The notes: generated by a model from the sequence alone, not told the origin. DNA of 32,577 nt from Actinomycetota bacterium (GCA_003164955.1 PLRW01000066.1:1-32577), one strand, 5' to 3'. Positions 8,871 through 16,667 are shown, counted from the first letter of the stretch. Program-made: numbers and translations.

Positions 8871-8949
8871 TCGGAGACTTTAGGAGCGGCCGCTCATCCG
8901 GCTGGGCCAGGGGAGCCAATGAGGTCGCGGAGCGAGTGAAAATGGGGGT

Positions 8950-9192
8950 GTGGGTTCCGGGCTGAACGGCAGCACCGCGGTGGGCAGGCCGCGGGAGTGG
9001 CTGGCCATGCCCGGCGGCCGGATCCGGCCCGTGGTCTCCGTTCCGGGTGATGACGGGACCACCGAATTGCTGCCGTATGACGTCTGGCTGGCGCGGCTGC
9101 GGCCCACCTGCCGGTGCGGCCGGCCCCGCCTCGGCTCCGGCCGGACCTGCGGAAGCGCGGAGTGCATAGCCAAGCTGCGCGCTAGCACATAG
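8950..9192 (+). CDS. Small hypothetical protein with a Cys-rich C-terminus
   Basis: 80 residues from GTG 8950, preceded by a G-run. Third codon positions are strongly G/C, as in real genes here. I do not recognise the family. The C-terminus holds four cysteines in the order CxC, then C, then C (CRCGRP...RTCGSAEC), which could bind one zinc ion. It sits between the HNH remnant and another minisatellite, so it may be a real small gene or part of the same debris. Confidence 0.4.
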   Translation: MGSGLNGSTAVGRPREWLAMPGGRIRPVVSVPGDDGTTELLPYDVWLARLRPTCRCGRPRLGSGRTCGSAECIAKLRAST

Positions 9193-9270
9193 GTAGTGAG
9201 GGTACGGCGGATCATCGGGGACCTGGACTCGCTGGAGATCGAGGTGGGGCCGGTGGGTGCGGGCATTCAG

Positions 9271-9345
9271 GGCCCTGGTCCCGCCGGGCCTGGTCCCGTC
9301 GGCCCTGGTCCCGCCGGGCCTGGTCCCGCCGGACATCCTCGCGCC
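9271..9345. repeat. 15-bp minisatellite, four clear copies plus one degenerate
   Basis: GGCCCTGGTCCCGCC alternates with GGGCCTGGTCCCGYC at 9271-9285, 9286-9300, 9301-9315 and 9316-9330, with a drifted fifth copy to 9345. The plus frame starting at GTG 9196 would read it as a short collagen-like Pro-Gly-Pro-Ala-Gly repeat, but nothing else supports a protein. The rest of 9193-9626 holds no recognisable gene. Confidence 0.85.
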
Positions 9346-9410
9346 CGGACCGGTCGTCCTGGACGCTTGCTATTGGGCAACGGGGGGTGCAAGGGTGAAA
9401 TTGCTTCGGG

Positions 9411-9439
9411 TTGACGCTGCCGTGTCCCGGGCGTACAGC
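9411..9439 (+). promoter_or_regulatory. Possible promoter for the alpha/beta hydrolase
   Basis: TTGACG (9411-9416) and TACAGC (9434-9439) are 17 bp apart, a fair match to the actinobacterial housekeeping consensus (the -10 lacks its final T). It would give a leader of about 180 bases before the gene at 9627. Confidence 0.25.
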
Positions 9440-9626
9440 CTGCCTGGACTGCCTTTAATCAGCTAGCGAACCGTAACCGCCCCCTCTCAGCCGGTGAGCC
9501 TTCACCTTCTCGTCACCCGTTAATCACGGTGCCGGAATACTCTCGGCCACTGTCGCGATAGGCCCCAGACCCCAGCCCCCCACGGACGATCCGCAGCACG
9601 CTGACCCAGGAAAAGGAACCATTGAG

Positions 9627-10328
9627 ATGGCCGCTCAGCCGAATATTGTCCTTGTCCACGGCGCGTGGGCCGACGGCTCGTGCTGGAGTGCCGTCATCGA
9701 GCGCCTGCAGGCTGACGGCTTCACCGTCACCGCGCCCCAGTTCCCGGAGTCCTCGCTGGCCGACGACGTGGCCCGGCTGCGGCAGGTGCTGGATCGCCAG
9801 AACGGCCCGACCGTGGTGGCCGGCCACTCCTACGGCGGCCAGATCATCACGGCCCTCGGCACGGACGCGCCGAACGTCGCCGCGCTGGTCTACATCGCGG
9901 CGTTCGGGCTGGATGAGGGCGAATCGATCGGCGCGCTGCTCACACAGGGACCCCCGACCCCCGCGCTCGCCCATCTGGACATCGACAAGCTGGGCTTTGC
10001 CTGGCTGCCGGAAGACGATTTCGTGAACCACTTCGCCGCGGACGTGGCTCCGGCCCAGGCCAGGGTCATGTACGCGGTGCAGCAGGCGCTGGCGGCCTCC
10101 ACGCTGCAGGACGTCATGGGCGTCCCGGCCTGGAAGTCGCACCCGTCCTGGTTCCTGGTCGCCGAAAATGACGAGGCCATCCCGCCCGACGCCGAGCGCC
10201 AGTTCGCCGCGCGCATGGGCGCCACCACCGTCGAGGTCCCGTCCAGCCACGTGGCGATGGTCTCCCACCCGGACGAGGTGACGCAGCTCATCAAGGCCGC
10301 CGCCAAGGCTGTGCAAGAGGCCGGGTAG
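9627..10328 (+). CDS. Alpha/beta hydrolase
   Basis: 233 residues. The N-terminal strand IVLVHGAWADGSCW holds the oxyanion HG motif. The nucleophile elbow GHSYGG places the catalytic Ser at 68; the likely acid is Asp182 (VAENDEAI) and the His is 208 (SSHVAMVSHP). This is the compact esterase-like group that includes salicylate/pyrethroid esterase relatives, often annotated only as alpha/beta hydrolase. The ATG has AAGGAA upstream. The gene stands alone on the plus strand, ending against a bidirectional terminator shared with the convergent tetR gene. The natural ester substrate cannot be read from sequence. Confidence 0.92.
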   Translation: MAAQPNIVLVHGAWADGSCWSAVIERLQADGFTVTAPQFPESSLADDVARLRQVLDRQNGPTVVAGHSYGGQIITALGTDAPNVAALVYIAAFGLDEGESIGALLTQGPPTPALAHLDIDKLGFAWLPEDDFVNHFAADVAPAQARVMYAVQQALAASTLQDVMGVPAWKSHPSWFLVAENDEAIPPDAERQFAARMGATTVEVPSSHVAMVSHPDEVTQLIKAAAKAVQEAG

Positions 10329-10376
10329 CCCGCAGGAGCAGGTCGTCGGGCTGCGGGGGGCGACCAGCCTGCGGGC
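10328..10376. terminator. Bidirectional hairpin between convergent hydrolase and tetR
   Basis: GCCCGCAGG (10328-10336) pairs exactly with CCTGCGGGC (10368-10376); an inner stem GGTCG (10341-10345) pairs with CGACC (10361-10365) after a small internal loop. It fills the 51-bp gap between two convergent stop codons, so it probably terminates both transcripts. Confidence 0.75.
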
Positions 10377-10379
10377 CGG

Positions 10380-11030
10380 CTAACCGCCCAGGCGGGCCGT
10401 AGCCAGCCGCATCTCGGCGTCGGTCAGGGCGGGCGCGGGCAGGGGGTGCGCGCGTTCGGCCCGATAGGCGTCCAGCATCAGGTGCAGGTGCCGTCGCCAT
10501 GCGTGCGGCGCCACGCCATAGGTGGCCTCGATGATCCGGCTGTGTGACCAGAGCAGGACGAACATGTCGTTCAGCACGAGGTCCTGGCGGAGCACCCCGT
10601 GCTCCTGAGCGCGGGTGAGCAGTCGTCTCCAGATGTGGTGAATGCGGGCGCGGACCTCCGCGGCGCCGCCCTCGGCCGGCCGGTCCATAGAGGCCAGCTC
10701 GTTGAACCCCAGATCCTCGGCCTGGAGCGCGCACAGGGTCTCCAGGAACAGGACGAAGCCCGCCCAGGCGTCCTCGTGGGCCAGTGCCCGCTCGCCGGTG
10801 TCCGCGACGATCCGCAGCTTGTCGGCGAACACCGCCACCAGCAGGTCATCCCGGGTCGGGAAGTGCCGGTAAAGGGTTCCGATGGCCACCCCCGCCGCGC
10901 GCGCCACGTGCTGCAGCGACGCGTTCAGCCCGTGCTCGGCGAACGCGTCACGCGCCGCGGCCAGCAGGGCGTCGCGGTTACGCCGGCTGTCGCTGCGCAC
11001 CGGGCGCGGGATGTCCGGAGCACGGGTCAT
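10380..11030 (-). CDS. TetR family transcriptional regulator
   Basis: 216 residues from ATG 11030. The N-terminus SRRNRDALLAAARDAFAE and the helix-turn-helix LQHVARAAGVAIGTLYRHFPTRDDLL are typical of the TetR_N domain, and the C-terminal half resembles the SbtR-like ligand domain. The reading frame continues upstream to 11618 but that part is a shadow of the aldo/keto reductase gene. The gene is divergent from that reductase, with palindromes in the gap, so it most likely represses itself and the reductase. Confidence 0.92.
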   Translation of the reverse strand: MTRAPDIPRPVRSDSRRNRDALLAAARDAFAEHGLNASLQHVARAAGVAIGTLYRHFPTRDDLLVAVFADKLRIVADTGERALAHEDAWAGFVLFLETLCALQAEDLGFNELASMDRPAEGGAAEVRARIHHIWRRLLTRAQEHGVLRQDLVLNDMFVLLWSHSRIIEATYGVAPHAWRRHLHLMLDAYRAERAHPLPAPALTDAEMRLATARLGG

Positions 11031-11044
11031 ACCGGTATCGTACC
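11029..11044. promoter_or_regulatory. Overlapping palindromes at the tetR start codon
   Basis: ATACCGGTAT (11029-11038) is a perfect 10-bp palindrome, and GGTATCGTACC (11034-11044) is a GGTA-N3-TACC inverted repeat overlapping it. The second tetR gene of this subfamily (start 16667) has GGTTGATAACC in the same place, which supports a TetR autoregulatory site. Confidence 0.5.
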
Positions 11045-11059
11045 AAACGGAGGGGGGCC

Positions 11060-11078
11060 TCATATTCGCTGATATGAT
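11060..11078 (+). promoter_or_regulatory. 18-bp inverted repeat overlapping a TATGAT -10 box
   Basis: TCATAT-TCGCTG-ATATGA (11060-11077) is a symmetric site in the tetR/aldo-keto reductase gap. Its right half contains TATGAT (11073-11078), a near-consensus -10 hexamer directed to the plus strand; no good -35 is seen. A repressor bound here would block the reductase promoter. Confidence 0.5.
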
Positions 11079-11091
11079 CGTCGGAGAGGGT

Positions 11092-11196
11092 ATGAGGCCG
11101 GAGGTAAACGAGGTGCCGCAGGTGGGCGCGAGGCCAGAGAGAACAAAAGGGTCACGGATTGGCATGGGACCAGAGGTACGGGAGGGCCGCAGGTGA
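11092..11196 (+). CDS. Possible 34-residue leader peptide of the aldo/keto reductase
   Basis: ATG 11092 is preceded by GGAGAG at good spacing and lies about seven bases after the expected start of transcription from TATGAT at 11073. The frame ends with TGA 11194-11196, overlapping the reductase GTG (GTGA at 11193-11196), so translation could be coupled. The peptide is Arg/Glu/Pro/Gly-rich and made of loose repeats of a (C/G)AGGTA-like DNA motif that continue into the start of the reductase gene. It may be only a spacer. Confidence 0.35.
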   Translation: MRPEVNEVPQVGARPERTKGSRIGMGPEVREGRR

Positions 11197-12284
11197 GTAC
11201 GGGACCGGGGACAGGCACGAGGCCGCGGGTAAGTACGGAATTGCGGTACCGGACGTTCGGGCGGGTGACCGGCCTGCGGGTATCGGAGCTGGCCCTGGGC
11301 ACCTCGATCTTCGGCGCCGGGCCCGGGGCCAGGACCGGGCCGGCCGAGGCACGGGCTATCTTCGAGGCGTTCGCCCAGGCGGGGGGCACCTTCCTCGATA
11401 CGGCCGACGCCTACCAGGGCGGCAGTTCGGAGGAACTCGTGGGCGAGTTCCTGGCCGGGCGGCGGGACGACTTCGTGGTCGGGACCAAATACACCCGGAG
11501 CGCCGCGCCGGGAGCCGGCGTCAACGACACGGGCAACAGCCGGCGGAACGCCGTCCGCTCGCTGGAGAGCAGCCTGAAGCGGCTGGGCACCGATCACGTA
11601 GACCTGTACTGGGTGCACCTACCGGACGGCGTCACCCCGGTGGAGGAGATTCTCGCTACCTTCGACGACCTCGCGCGGGCGGGAAAGATCCGCTACGGCG
11701 GCTTGTCCAACTTCCCGGCGTGGCGGGTCGCCGCCGCCGCGACGACCGCGCGATGGCGGGGCGGCGGTTCACTGGTCGGCGTTCAGGACGAGTACAGCCT
11801 GGTCAACCGGGCCGCGGATAATGAGCTGCTGCCCGCGGCCGAAGCGTTCGGACTGGGTGCCTGCCTCTACGCCCCGCTGGGCGGTGGCCTGCTGACCGGC
11901 AAATACCGCCACGGCACCGACGGCCGGCTGGCCGCGTGGGGCCGCGGCGTCCAGGCCGAGGACACCACGCAGCGGACCGCCGTCCTGGACGCCGTGCTGG
12001 CCACGGCCCGGGACATCGGCACCACGCCGTCGCAGGTGGCGGTGGCCTGGCTGATGGAACGCGCCGCCCGCTCGGCCACCACGCTGGTGCCCGTCATCGG
12101 CCCGCGCACCATCGGGCAGCTGGACGAGTACCTGGCCGCGCTGGAGGTACAGCTGACGGGCGCGCAATACGACCTGCTCACCCAGGTCAGTGACGCAGGG
12201 CCCGCCGGGCGTGCGGACCAGTCCGCGTTCGCCTTCGGCGCGGATGCCGCCCGATTCCGCCGCCACCCGGTGCCCGTGGTGTAG
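11193..12284 (+). CDS. Aldo/keto reductase
   Basis: 363 residues from GTG 11193 with GGAGGG seven bases upstream. The AKR tetrad is visible: Asp69 and Tyr74 (FLDTADAYQGGSSEE), Lys99 (VGTKYT) and His142 (YWVHLPDG). The motifs GKIRYGGLSNFPAW and PVIGPRTIGQLDEYLAAL complete the (beta/alpha)8 barrel of the YajO/Tas-like branch. It should reduce carbonyl compounds with NADPH in the cytoplasm. The first 18 residues are extra, low-complexity sequence; the domain proper begins at LRYRTFGRVTGLRVSEL. It is divergent from tetR at 10380 and probably controlled by it. Confidence 0.94.
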   Translation: MSTGPGTGTRPRVSTELRYRTFGRVTGLRVSELALGTSIFGAGPGARTGPAEARAIFEAFAQAGGTFLDTADAYQGGSSEELVGEFLAGRRDDFVVGTKYTRSAAPGAGVNDTGNSRRNAVRSLESSLKRLGTDHVDLYWVHLPDGVTPVEEILATFDDLARAGKIRYGGLSNFPAWRVAAAATTARWRGGGSLVGVQDEYSLVNRAADNELLPAAEAFGLGACLYAPLGGGLLTGKYRHGTDGRLAAWGRGVQAEDTTQRTAVLDAVLATARDIGTTPSQVAVAWLMERAARSATTLVPVIGPRTIGQLDEYLAALEVQLTGAQYDLLTQVSDAGPAGRADQSAFAFGADAARFRRHPVPVV

Positions 12285-12304
12285 CCGCCCCGTGGTGTAA
12301 CAGC

Positions 12305-13081
12305 TCAGCGCCCGCGCACCACCAGGACCTGCGCGGTGAGCTGGCCCGATTTGAGCAGGCGGGCGATCCGGCGGCTCTGCTCGGTGGCCGCGGCCAGCTG
12401 GGCCGTGTTCCCGAAACGCCGCTGCAGCTCACGCTCGACCGCGGCGGTGCGGTCCCGCCAGACCGGGGACGGCCGTGGCAGGCCGCTTGCGTCGGCCACG
12501 GCCAGCACCTCCAGGTGCGCACCGCCGAGCAGGGCGGTCAGCTGGCCGCACGCCGGAAAGTGGTTCCCCTGCGGCGGATCGTCCAGTTGCCCGGTGGTGG
12601 CCAGGTACACCAGCAGGCCGATCCGGCGGGCCGGGCGCACGATGCGGCGAAGCTCGCGCAGTATGGCGACCTGGGCGTCCGGGCCTTCCGCGGTGCAGAG
12701 CACGCCCAGGCACCACGCCACGTCGGCGGAGGCGTCGCCGAGGGGCAGGGCCGTCGCGTCGGCCTCCACGACCGGCAGGTGAAACAGCGCAGCCGCCGCG
12801 CGGCACGCCCCGTGCTCGGGCTCCGCCAGAACCGGCCGGACACCGGTATGCCCGGCCGCGTACGCGGCCGGGCCGCCGGTCCCGGCACCGGCGTCGGCCA
12901 GCACGTCACCGGGCCGCGGCCGCAGTCCCGCCAGCAGCCAGTCCAGGGCCGCGGGCTGCCCGCTGCCACGGCAGGCGGCCGGAATGTGGTACTCCGGGCC
13001 CAGGTCCCGGGCTACGTGCGCCGTCCACTCGGCCACGGTGCCGAACTCGGCTGACATGGGATCGTCGACGTTGCCCTTCAT
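12305..13081 (-). CDS. SAM-dependent methyltransferase, class I
   Basis: 258 residues. The SAM-binding loop is VLADAGAGTGGPAAYAAG near residues 60-77, followed by an acidic residue on strand 2 (LAEPE) and the motif II/III region ADVAWCLGVLCTAEG. The start ATG overlaps the stop codon of the upstream MTHFR-like gene (ATGA), so the two proteins are made together. Such a pairing suggests a role in one-carbon or methyl metabolism, but the substrate is unknown. An internal ATG nine residues in is an alternative start. Confidence 0.88.
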   Translation of the reverse strand: MKGNVDDPMSAEFGTVAEWTAHVARDLGPEYHIPAACRGSGQPAALDWLLAGLRPRPGDVLADAGAGTGGPAAYAAGHTGVRPVLAEPEHGACRAAAALFHLPVVEADATALPLGDASADVAWCLGVLCTAEGPDAQVAILRELRRIVRPARRIGLLVYLATTGQLDDPPQGNHFPACGQLTALLGGAHLEVLAVADASGLPRPSPVWRDRTAAVERELQRRFGNTAQLAAATEQSRRIARLLKSGQLTAQVLVVRGR

Positions 13082-14064
13082 GCCCCGCGTTCTTCCCGGA
13101 TAGAGTCGGCCAACTCGGCTTTGACCTTCGCGGCGAACTCATATCCACGGGCCGACGCCAGGCCGGAGATATTCACTCCCGCGACGCCCGGAATGTCCAG
13201 CAGGGCCCGGGCCTCCCGCGCCGCCGCGTCGATACCGGCGCGGACCGGATCGGGCCGCTCCAGGACGCCGCGCACCACGGCCGGATCGAGTTCCAGTCCG
13301 GGCAGCCCGGTGAGCACGGCTGCCGACCGCGCATCGGTGAAGATGGCCACGGCGGCGATGACCGGGATGGTCACGCCGGCCTGCGCCGCCGCCCCCATGA
13401 ACTCGGTCACCGTGGCCACCCCGGCGTGGTTGAGCACGGCCGCCGCCGCCCCGGCCCGCTGCTTCTGCAGCAGGCGGAACGCCCGCAGGTGCCGCGGCGG
13501 CGCGGCGGGCGTCTCCGGGACAGCCGCGGACAGCCCGATGGATGCGGCCAGCGCCGCCAGCCGGGGACCGTCGAGATCGAAGACCTGGGTCACGTCCGGC
13601 CGCACGTCGTAGGCCCGCGCGTCGCCGGTCACGCACAGGACCGCGTCCACGCCCAGATGACGCAGGCCGGACAGTTCCTGCTCGAGGATGACCCGGTTCC
13701 GGTCCCGGCAGGCCAGCGTGATCCATGGCCGCACCCCGGCCTCCAGCAGCAGCGAGGCGTGCAGCGTGGGCGGGAAGCCGGGCCGGTTCTGGTGCTCCCC
13801 CACCAGGACGGCGTCACAGGACGCCGCCAGTGTGGCCGCCACGGACCTGAGCATCGGGACCGAGTACGGCTCCGAGCTGAAATCGGTCAGGACGAGCGGC
13901 GCCGCGGGCAGTGGCACGGGGGGCACCGGGTCGGCCCACGCCACGGGAACGCCGAACACGCAGGGGTGCGGGACGACCTCGCAGTCACCGTCGGCCCGCA
14001 CCCCGCCGCACGGCCCCATGACCATGTGCTTCGGGCAGGAATCAGCCGTGGGAAGCTTCTGCAT
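13078..14064 (-). CDS. Methylenetetrahydrofolate reductase family protein with N-terminal MetV-like Cys domain
   Basis: 328 residues. The first 40 residues carry CPKHMVMGPCGGVRADGDCEV, the motif of the MTHFR C-terminal/MetV domain, with cysteines at 10, 19, 28 and 35 that could hold a metal or Fe-S cluster. From about residue 55 the sequence is a MetF-like TIM barrel (DFSSEPYSVP..., ITLACRDRNR, VLCVTGDARAYDV), ending LLDIPGVAGVNIS. In other bacteria the MetV and MetF parts are separate or in the opposite order. It probably handles methylene- or methyl-tetrahydrofolate with the coupled methyltransferase downstream. The ribosome site of the ATG is weak. Whether it still reduces folate or has become an accessory enzyme is uncertain. 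Confidence 0.85.
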   Translation of the reverse strand: MQKLPTADSCPKHMVMGPCGGVRADGDCEVVPHPCVFGVPVAWADPVPPVPLPAAPLVLTDFSSEPYSVPMLRSVAATLAASCDAVLVGEHQNRPGFPPTLHASLLLEAGVRPWITLACRDRNRVILEQELSGLRHLGVDAVLCVTGDARAYDVRPDVTQVFDLDGPRLAALAASIGLSAAVPETPAAPPRHLRAFRLLQKQRAGAAAAVLNHAGVATVTEFMGAAAQAGVTIPVIAAVAIFTDARSAAVLTGLPGLELDPAVVRGVLERPDPVRAGIDAAAREARALLDIPGVAGVNISGLASARGYEFAAKVKAELADSIREERGA

Positions 14065-14155
14065 CGGGCCAGGATTTCACGGCGGCCCGGGAACTAGCCC
14101 GGCGCCGGTCCGACCGCGCGGCGCGGCTAGGCTCCCGGTACGTCCGTTCAGGTAA

Positions 14156-15298
14156 CTAATGGGCGGTCGCGGCGGCCAGGCCGAACAGCTCGGCGAACCG
14201 GTCCACCATCAGGTCGCGGCCCTTGAGCTCGGCGATGGTCTCGCGCCCGACGATCTCGTCCTGCCCAGGGAACTGGCCGGCCCCGCCGGTGGGCCCGATC
14301 GGCACCCCGATACCGGCGCCCGCGGACTCATAGCGGGCAAGATCCGGCTTCCCCTGCACGAGGGCGCTGATGTTCTCCGCGACGATGGCGGCCTGGCGCC
14401 CGGCGAAAGCGGCCATCTTGGCGTCGGCGGTGGAGACGTCCCCCAGGGCGAAGACGGTGGTCTGCCCGGTCACCTGGAGGGTCGGTCCGACCTCGATGAA
14501 CCCGTCGGGGCGGCGCGCGGGCGCGAGGGTGCCGCGGAGGTAGTCGCTGCTCGGGACGACACCGAAGCAGCGGAACCAGATATCCGCCGTGACCTGCGCC
14601 CCGGCTTCGGTGGTGACCGTGAACGTCCCCAGCTCCCCCGGCTCGGTCGGCGGCATCTCACGCAGCGGGCTGCCCAGGAGCACCTCAACCCGGAATTCGG
14701 CCAGCTGGCGCCGCAGCTCGGCCTTCAGTTCCGGCTTGTACGGGCCGCCCAGCACGTCACCGGCCACGTCGAGCAGGACGATCGGCTTGTCCGGCCACAC
14801 ATGGCGGATCTCCCCGGCCAGCTCGATGCCGACCGGGCCCGCTCCGGCCAGCAGGACGCCGTCCGCGCGGGCGAGCGCCTGGTGCGCCTGGCGGACCTGC
14901 TCCTTGGCGTGCTCGGCGTCGGCGAGGTCACTCTTGGCGGGGAAGGGGTAGCCCGATCCGGTAGCCAGCACGACGTAGTCGGCGGCGATCTCCTGGCCGG
15001 ACGCGGTGACCACCCGGTGCGGTTCGGCCAGGACGACGCGGTCCCGCACGACCCGGCCGTGCCGGAGCAGGCCATCGTAGGGCAGGAAGATCCGTGGCAG
15101 CCAGGACGGATCGGCCAGCGCCCTCAGGGCGGCGATGTTATGCATAAAGGCGTCCCGGGGCTCGACCAGGACGACCCTGGTCGTCTCGTCGAGGGCCTTC
15201 GCGACGGCCGTACCGCCGTAGCCGCCGCCGACCACCACCACTGTCGGCCGTTCCGTCTGGTCGTCCACCCGGCCGCCGGCCTGCTCGTTCACGGTCAT
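14156..15298 (-). CDS. NAD(P)/FAD-dependent oxidoreductase (AIF/FSP1/NDH-2-like)
   Basis: 380 residues from ATG 15298, which has GGGAGA upstream; the ATG at 15322 lacks one. The FAD-binding motif VVVVGGGYGGTAVAKAL is at residues 20-36, the NAD(P)-binding motif LLAGAGPVGIELAGEI lies mid-protein, and FALGDVSTAD is the second FAD motif. There is no CxxC disulfide, so this is the type II NADH dehydrogenase/AIF-like branch that passes electrons to quinones. No C-terminal membrane anchor is evident. The gene is divergent from marR at 15424 and leads the minus-strand run into the MTHFR-like gene 91 bp downstream. Confidence 0.92.
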   Translation of the reverse strand: MTVNEQAGGRVDDQTERPTVVVVGGGYGGTAVAKALDETTRVVLVEPRDAFMHNIAALRALADPSWLPRIFLPYDGLLRHGRVVRDRVVLAEPHRVVTASGQEIAADYVVLATGSGYPFPAKSDLADAEHAKEQVRQAHQALARADGVLLAGAGPVGIELAGEIRHVWPDKPIVLLDVAGDVLGGPYKPELKAELRRQLAEFRVEVLLGSPLREMPPTEPGELGTFTVTTEAGAQVTADIWFRCFGVVPSSDYLRGTLAPARRPDGFIEVGPTLQVTGQTTVFALGDVSTADAKMAAFAGRQAAIVAENISALVQGKPDLARYESAGAGIGVPIGPTGGAGQFPGQDEIVGRETIAELKGRDLMVDRFAELFGLAAATAH

Positions 15299-15423
15299 CT
15301 CGTCTCCCGTCAATGGGTCCATATGGCTTTGCGCGTCCAGAGAGACGATATATAAATCAGATCATCTTGTCTACAGAACATCTTTTTAACTGAACTGTCG
15401 GGGAGGGAGCCTATGATGGGGAC
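15299..15423. promoter_or_regulatory. AT-rich divergent promoter region of the oxidoreductase and marR genes
   Basis: Bases 15340-15395 are clearly AT-rich against a GC-rich background. On the minus strand TAGACA and TATATC lie about 15 bp apart, a possible promoter for the oxidoreductase. TTGTCTACAG (about 15367-15376) contains a short TGT-N2-ACA symmetry that could be part of a MarR site. A TATGAT hexamer at 15412-15417 precedes marR. Confidence 0.45.
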
Positions 15424-15987
15424 GTGGACGACACGACGGGCCACCCGGACTCGGGGGGGGCCCGCACCTGCGCGGGTGCGCTGGCCGAGGACCTCGGCTG
15501 GGGCCTGGGCACGGTGTTCCGCGCCTACGTGACCGCCACGCACGCCGCGCTGGCCGATCTCCCCGGCGGCCCGCGGGGCTACCAGGTGCTGGCCGCCGCG
15601 GCCCAGAGCACCGTGGGCAGCCAGCTGGCTCTGGCCCAGCACCTGGGCGTCGACCGCACCGTGATGACCTACCTCCTCGACAACCTCGAGCAGGCGGGGC
15701 TGATCGAGCGGCGTCCCGATCCGGCCGACCGGCGCGCTCGCCGCATCCTGGCCACCGAACGTGGCGCCGAGCTGCTCGCGACCCTCGATGACCGTCTCCG
15801 GGCGGCGGAAGCCGAGCTGCTCGCCCCGCTCGACGCCGGGGCACGGGAGACCTTCCGCGCGCAGGTTCGGGTGCTGGCCACGCGGATCGACGCGCTGGAT
15901 CCGGTCGGCAATCCCTGTGGGCTGGTGGACGGGGTAGGCGCCGAGCTGCCCGGCCCCCGCCCGCCCCGGCCCGCTCGCACACGGTAA
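15424..15987 (+). CDS. MarR family transcriptional regulator
   Basis: 187 residues from GTG 15424, with GGGGA just upstream. The winged helix is clear: SQLALAQHLGVDRTVMTYLLDNLEQAGLIERRPDPADRRARR, shown here by its parts LAQHLGVDRTVMTYLLDNLE and the wing RRPDPADRRARRILAT. It is divergent from the FAD oxidoreductase and most likely controls it. The C-terminal 30 residues are Pro/Arg-rich and the stop codon lies inside the first unit of a 22-bp tandem repeat array, so the natural C-terminus may have been changed by repeat growth. Confidence 0.92.
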   Translation: MDDTTGHPDSGGARTCAGALAEDLGWGLGTVFRAYVTATHAALADLPGGPRGYQVLAAAAQSTVGSQLALAQHLGVDRTVMTYLLDNLEQAGLIERRPDPADRRARRILATERGAELLATLDDRLRAAEAELLAPLDAGARETFRAQVRVLATRIDALDPVGNPCGLVDGVGAELPGPRPPRPARTR

Positions 15988-16060
15988 GCCCGGCGCTCGC
16001 ACACGGTAAGCCCGGTGCTCGCACACGGTAAGCCGGGCGCTGGCACGCGGTAAGCCCGGC
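15973..16060. repeat. Four tandem copies of a 22-bp repeat across the marR stop codon
   Basis: Units at 15973-15994, 15995-16016, 16017-16038 and 16039-16060; the first three differ by one or two bases and the fourth by a few more. The unit begins GCTCGCACACGGTAAGCC and ends with CCGGC or close to it. The TAA in unit 1 is the marR stop codon. There are no spacers, so it is not CRISPR. It lies between convergent marR and tetR genes. Confidence 0.92.
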
Positions 16061-16082
16061 CACGGGCGTCGCATAACGTCCG

Positions 16083-16667
16083 TTAAGAATTGCTGGCCGC
16101 TGTACCGGCATCGGCGGCGCGCGGTGGCCGCAGACCGTCCGTGATCACGGCGACGATGCGGTCACGCAGCGCCTCATTCGCGGCACCAGCGGGCCCGCCC
16201 CGGATGCCCACGACCATCCCCTTGAACAGCGCGATAAGTTCACGCGTGCCGACGTCGGCCCGGACCGCGCCAGCCTCCTGGGCGCGGCGGAGCAGCACGT
16301 CCAGCGCCGCGTACAGGGAGTCCTGCAGCGAGCCGGCGATCGCGATGGCATCCGGCAGGTCGCGCTTGGCGGTCGCCTCCTGGGCGACGCGCGCGAGGAA
16401 GCCGAAAAAGGCGCCGCCGGGGTCGACCGCGGTCGCACGGGCGCGCGCGTCGCCGATGAGATCCTCGATCCGGGCCGTGACCACCGCCTGGAACAGCGCT
16501 TCCTTGGCGGGAAAGTGGCGGTAAACGGTGCCGGGGCCGACGCCGGCCCGGGCGGCGATCTCGTCCAGGGGCACGTCGTAGCCGGACTCGGCGAACGCGT
16601 CCCGGGCGGCGCGCAGCACCTTCTCCCGGTTACGCCGGGCGTCGGCCCGCAGCGGGCGATCAGGCAT
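16083..16667 (-). CDS. TetR family transcriptional regulator
   Basis: 194 residues from ATG 16667. The helix-turn-helix is LDEIAARAGVGPGTVYRHFPAKEALF, after the conserved ADARRNREKVLRAARDAFAE. It belongs to the same subfamily as the protein at 10380-11030, including the C-terminal SbtR-like domain. It is divergent from the SnoaL-like gene, which starts 71 bp away, and a GGTT-N3-AACC palindrome abuts its start codon. It probably represses itself and that gene. Confidence 0.92.
   Translation of the reverse strand: MPDRPLRADARRNREKVLRAARDAFAESGYDVPLDEIAARAGVGPGTVYRHFPAKEALFQAVVTARIEDLIGDARARATAVDPGGAFFGFLARVAQEATAKRDLPDAIAIAGSLQDSLYAALDVLLRRAQEAGAVRADVGTRELIALFKGMVVGIRGGPAGAANEALRDRIVAVITDGLRPPRAADAGTAASNS

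Noticed and set aside
8614..8883. 89-residue plus-strand ORF
   Set aside because: It is out of frame with the HNH remnant, whose frame has clear family motifs.
9196..9414. Collagen-like 72-residue protein
   Set aside because: The Pro-Gly pattern is the direct result of a 15-bp DNA repeat; the other frames are open as well and there is no supporting domain.
15973..16060. CRISPR array
   Set aside because: Repeats are contiguous without spacers and no cas gene is present; the same holds for 32211-32266.
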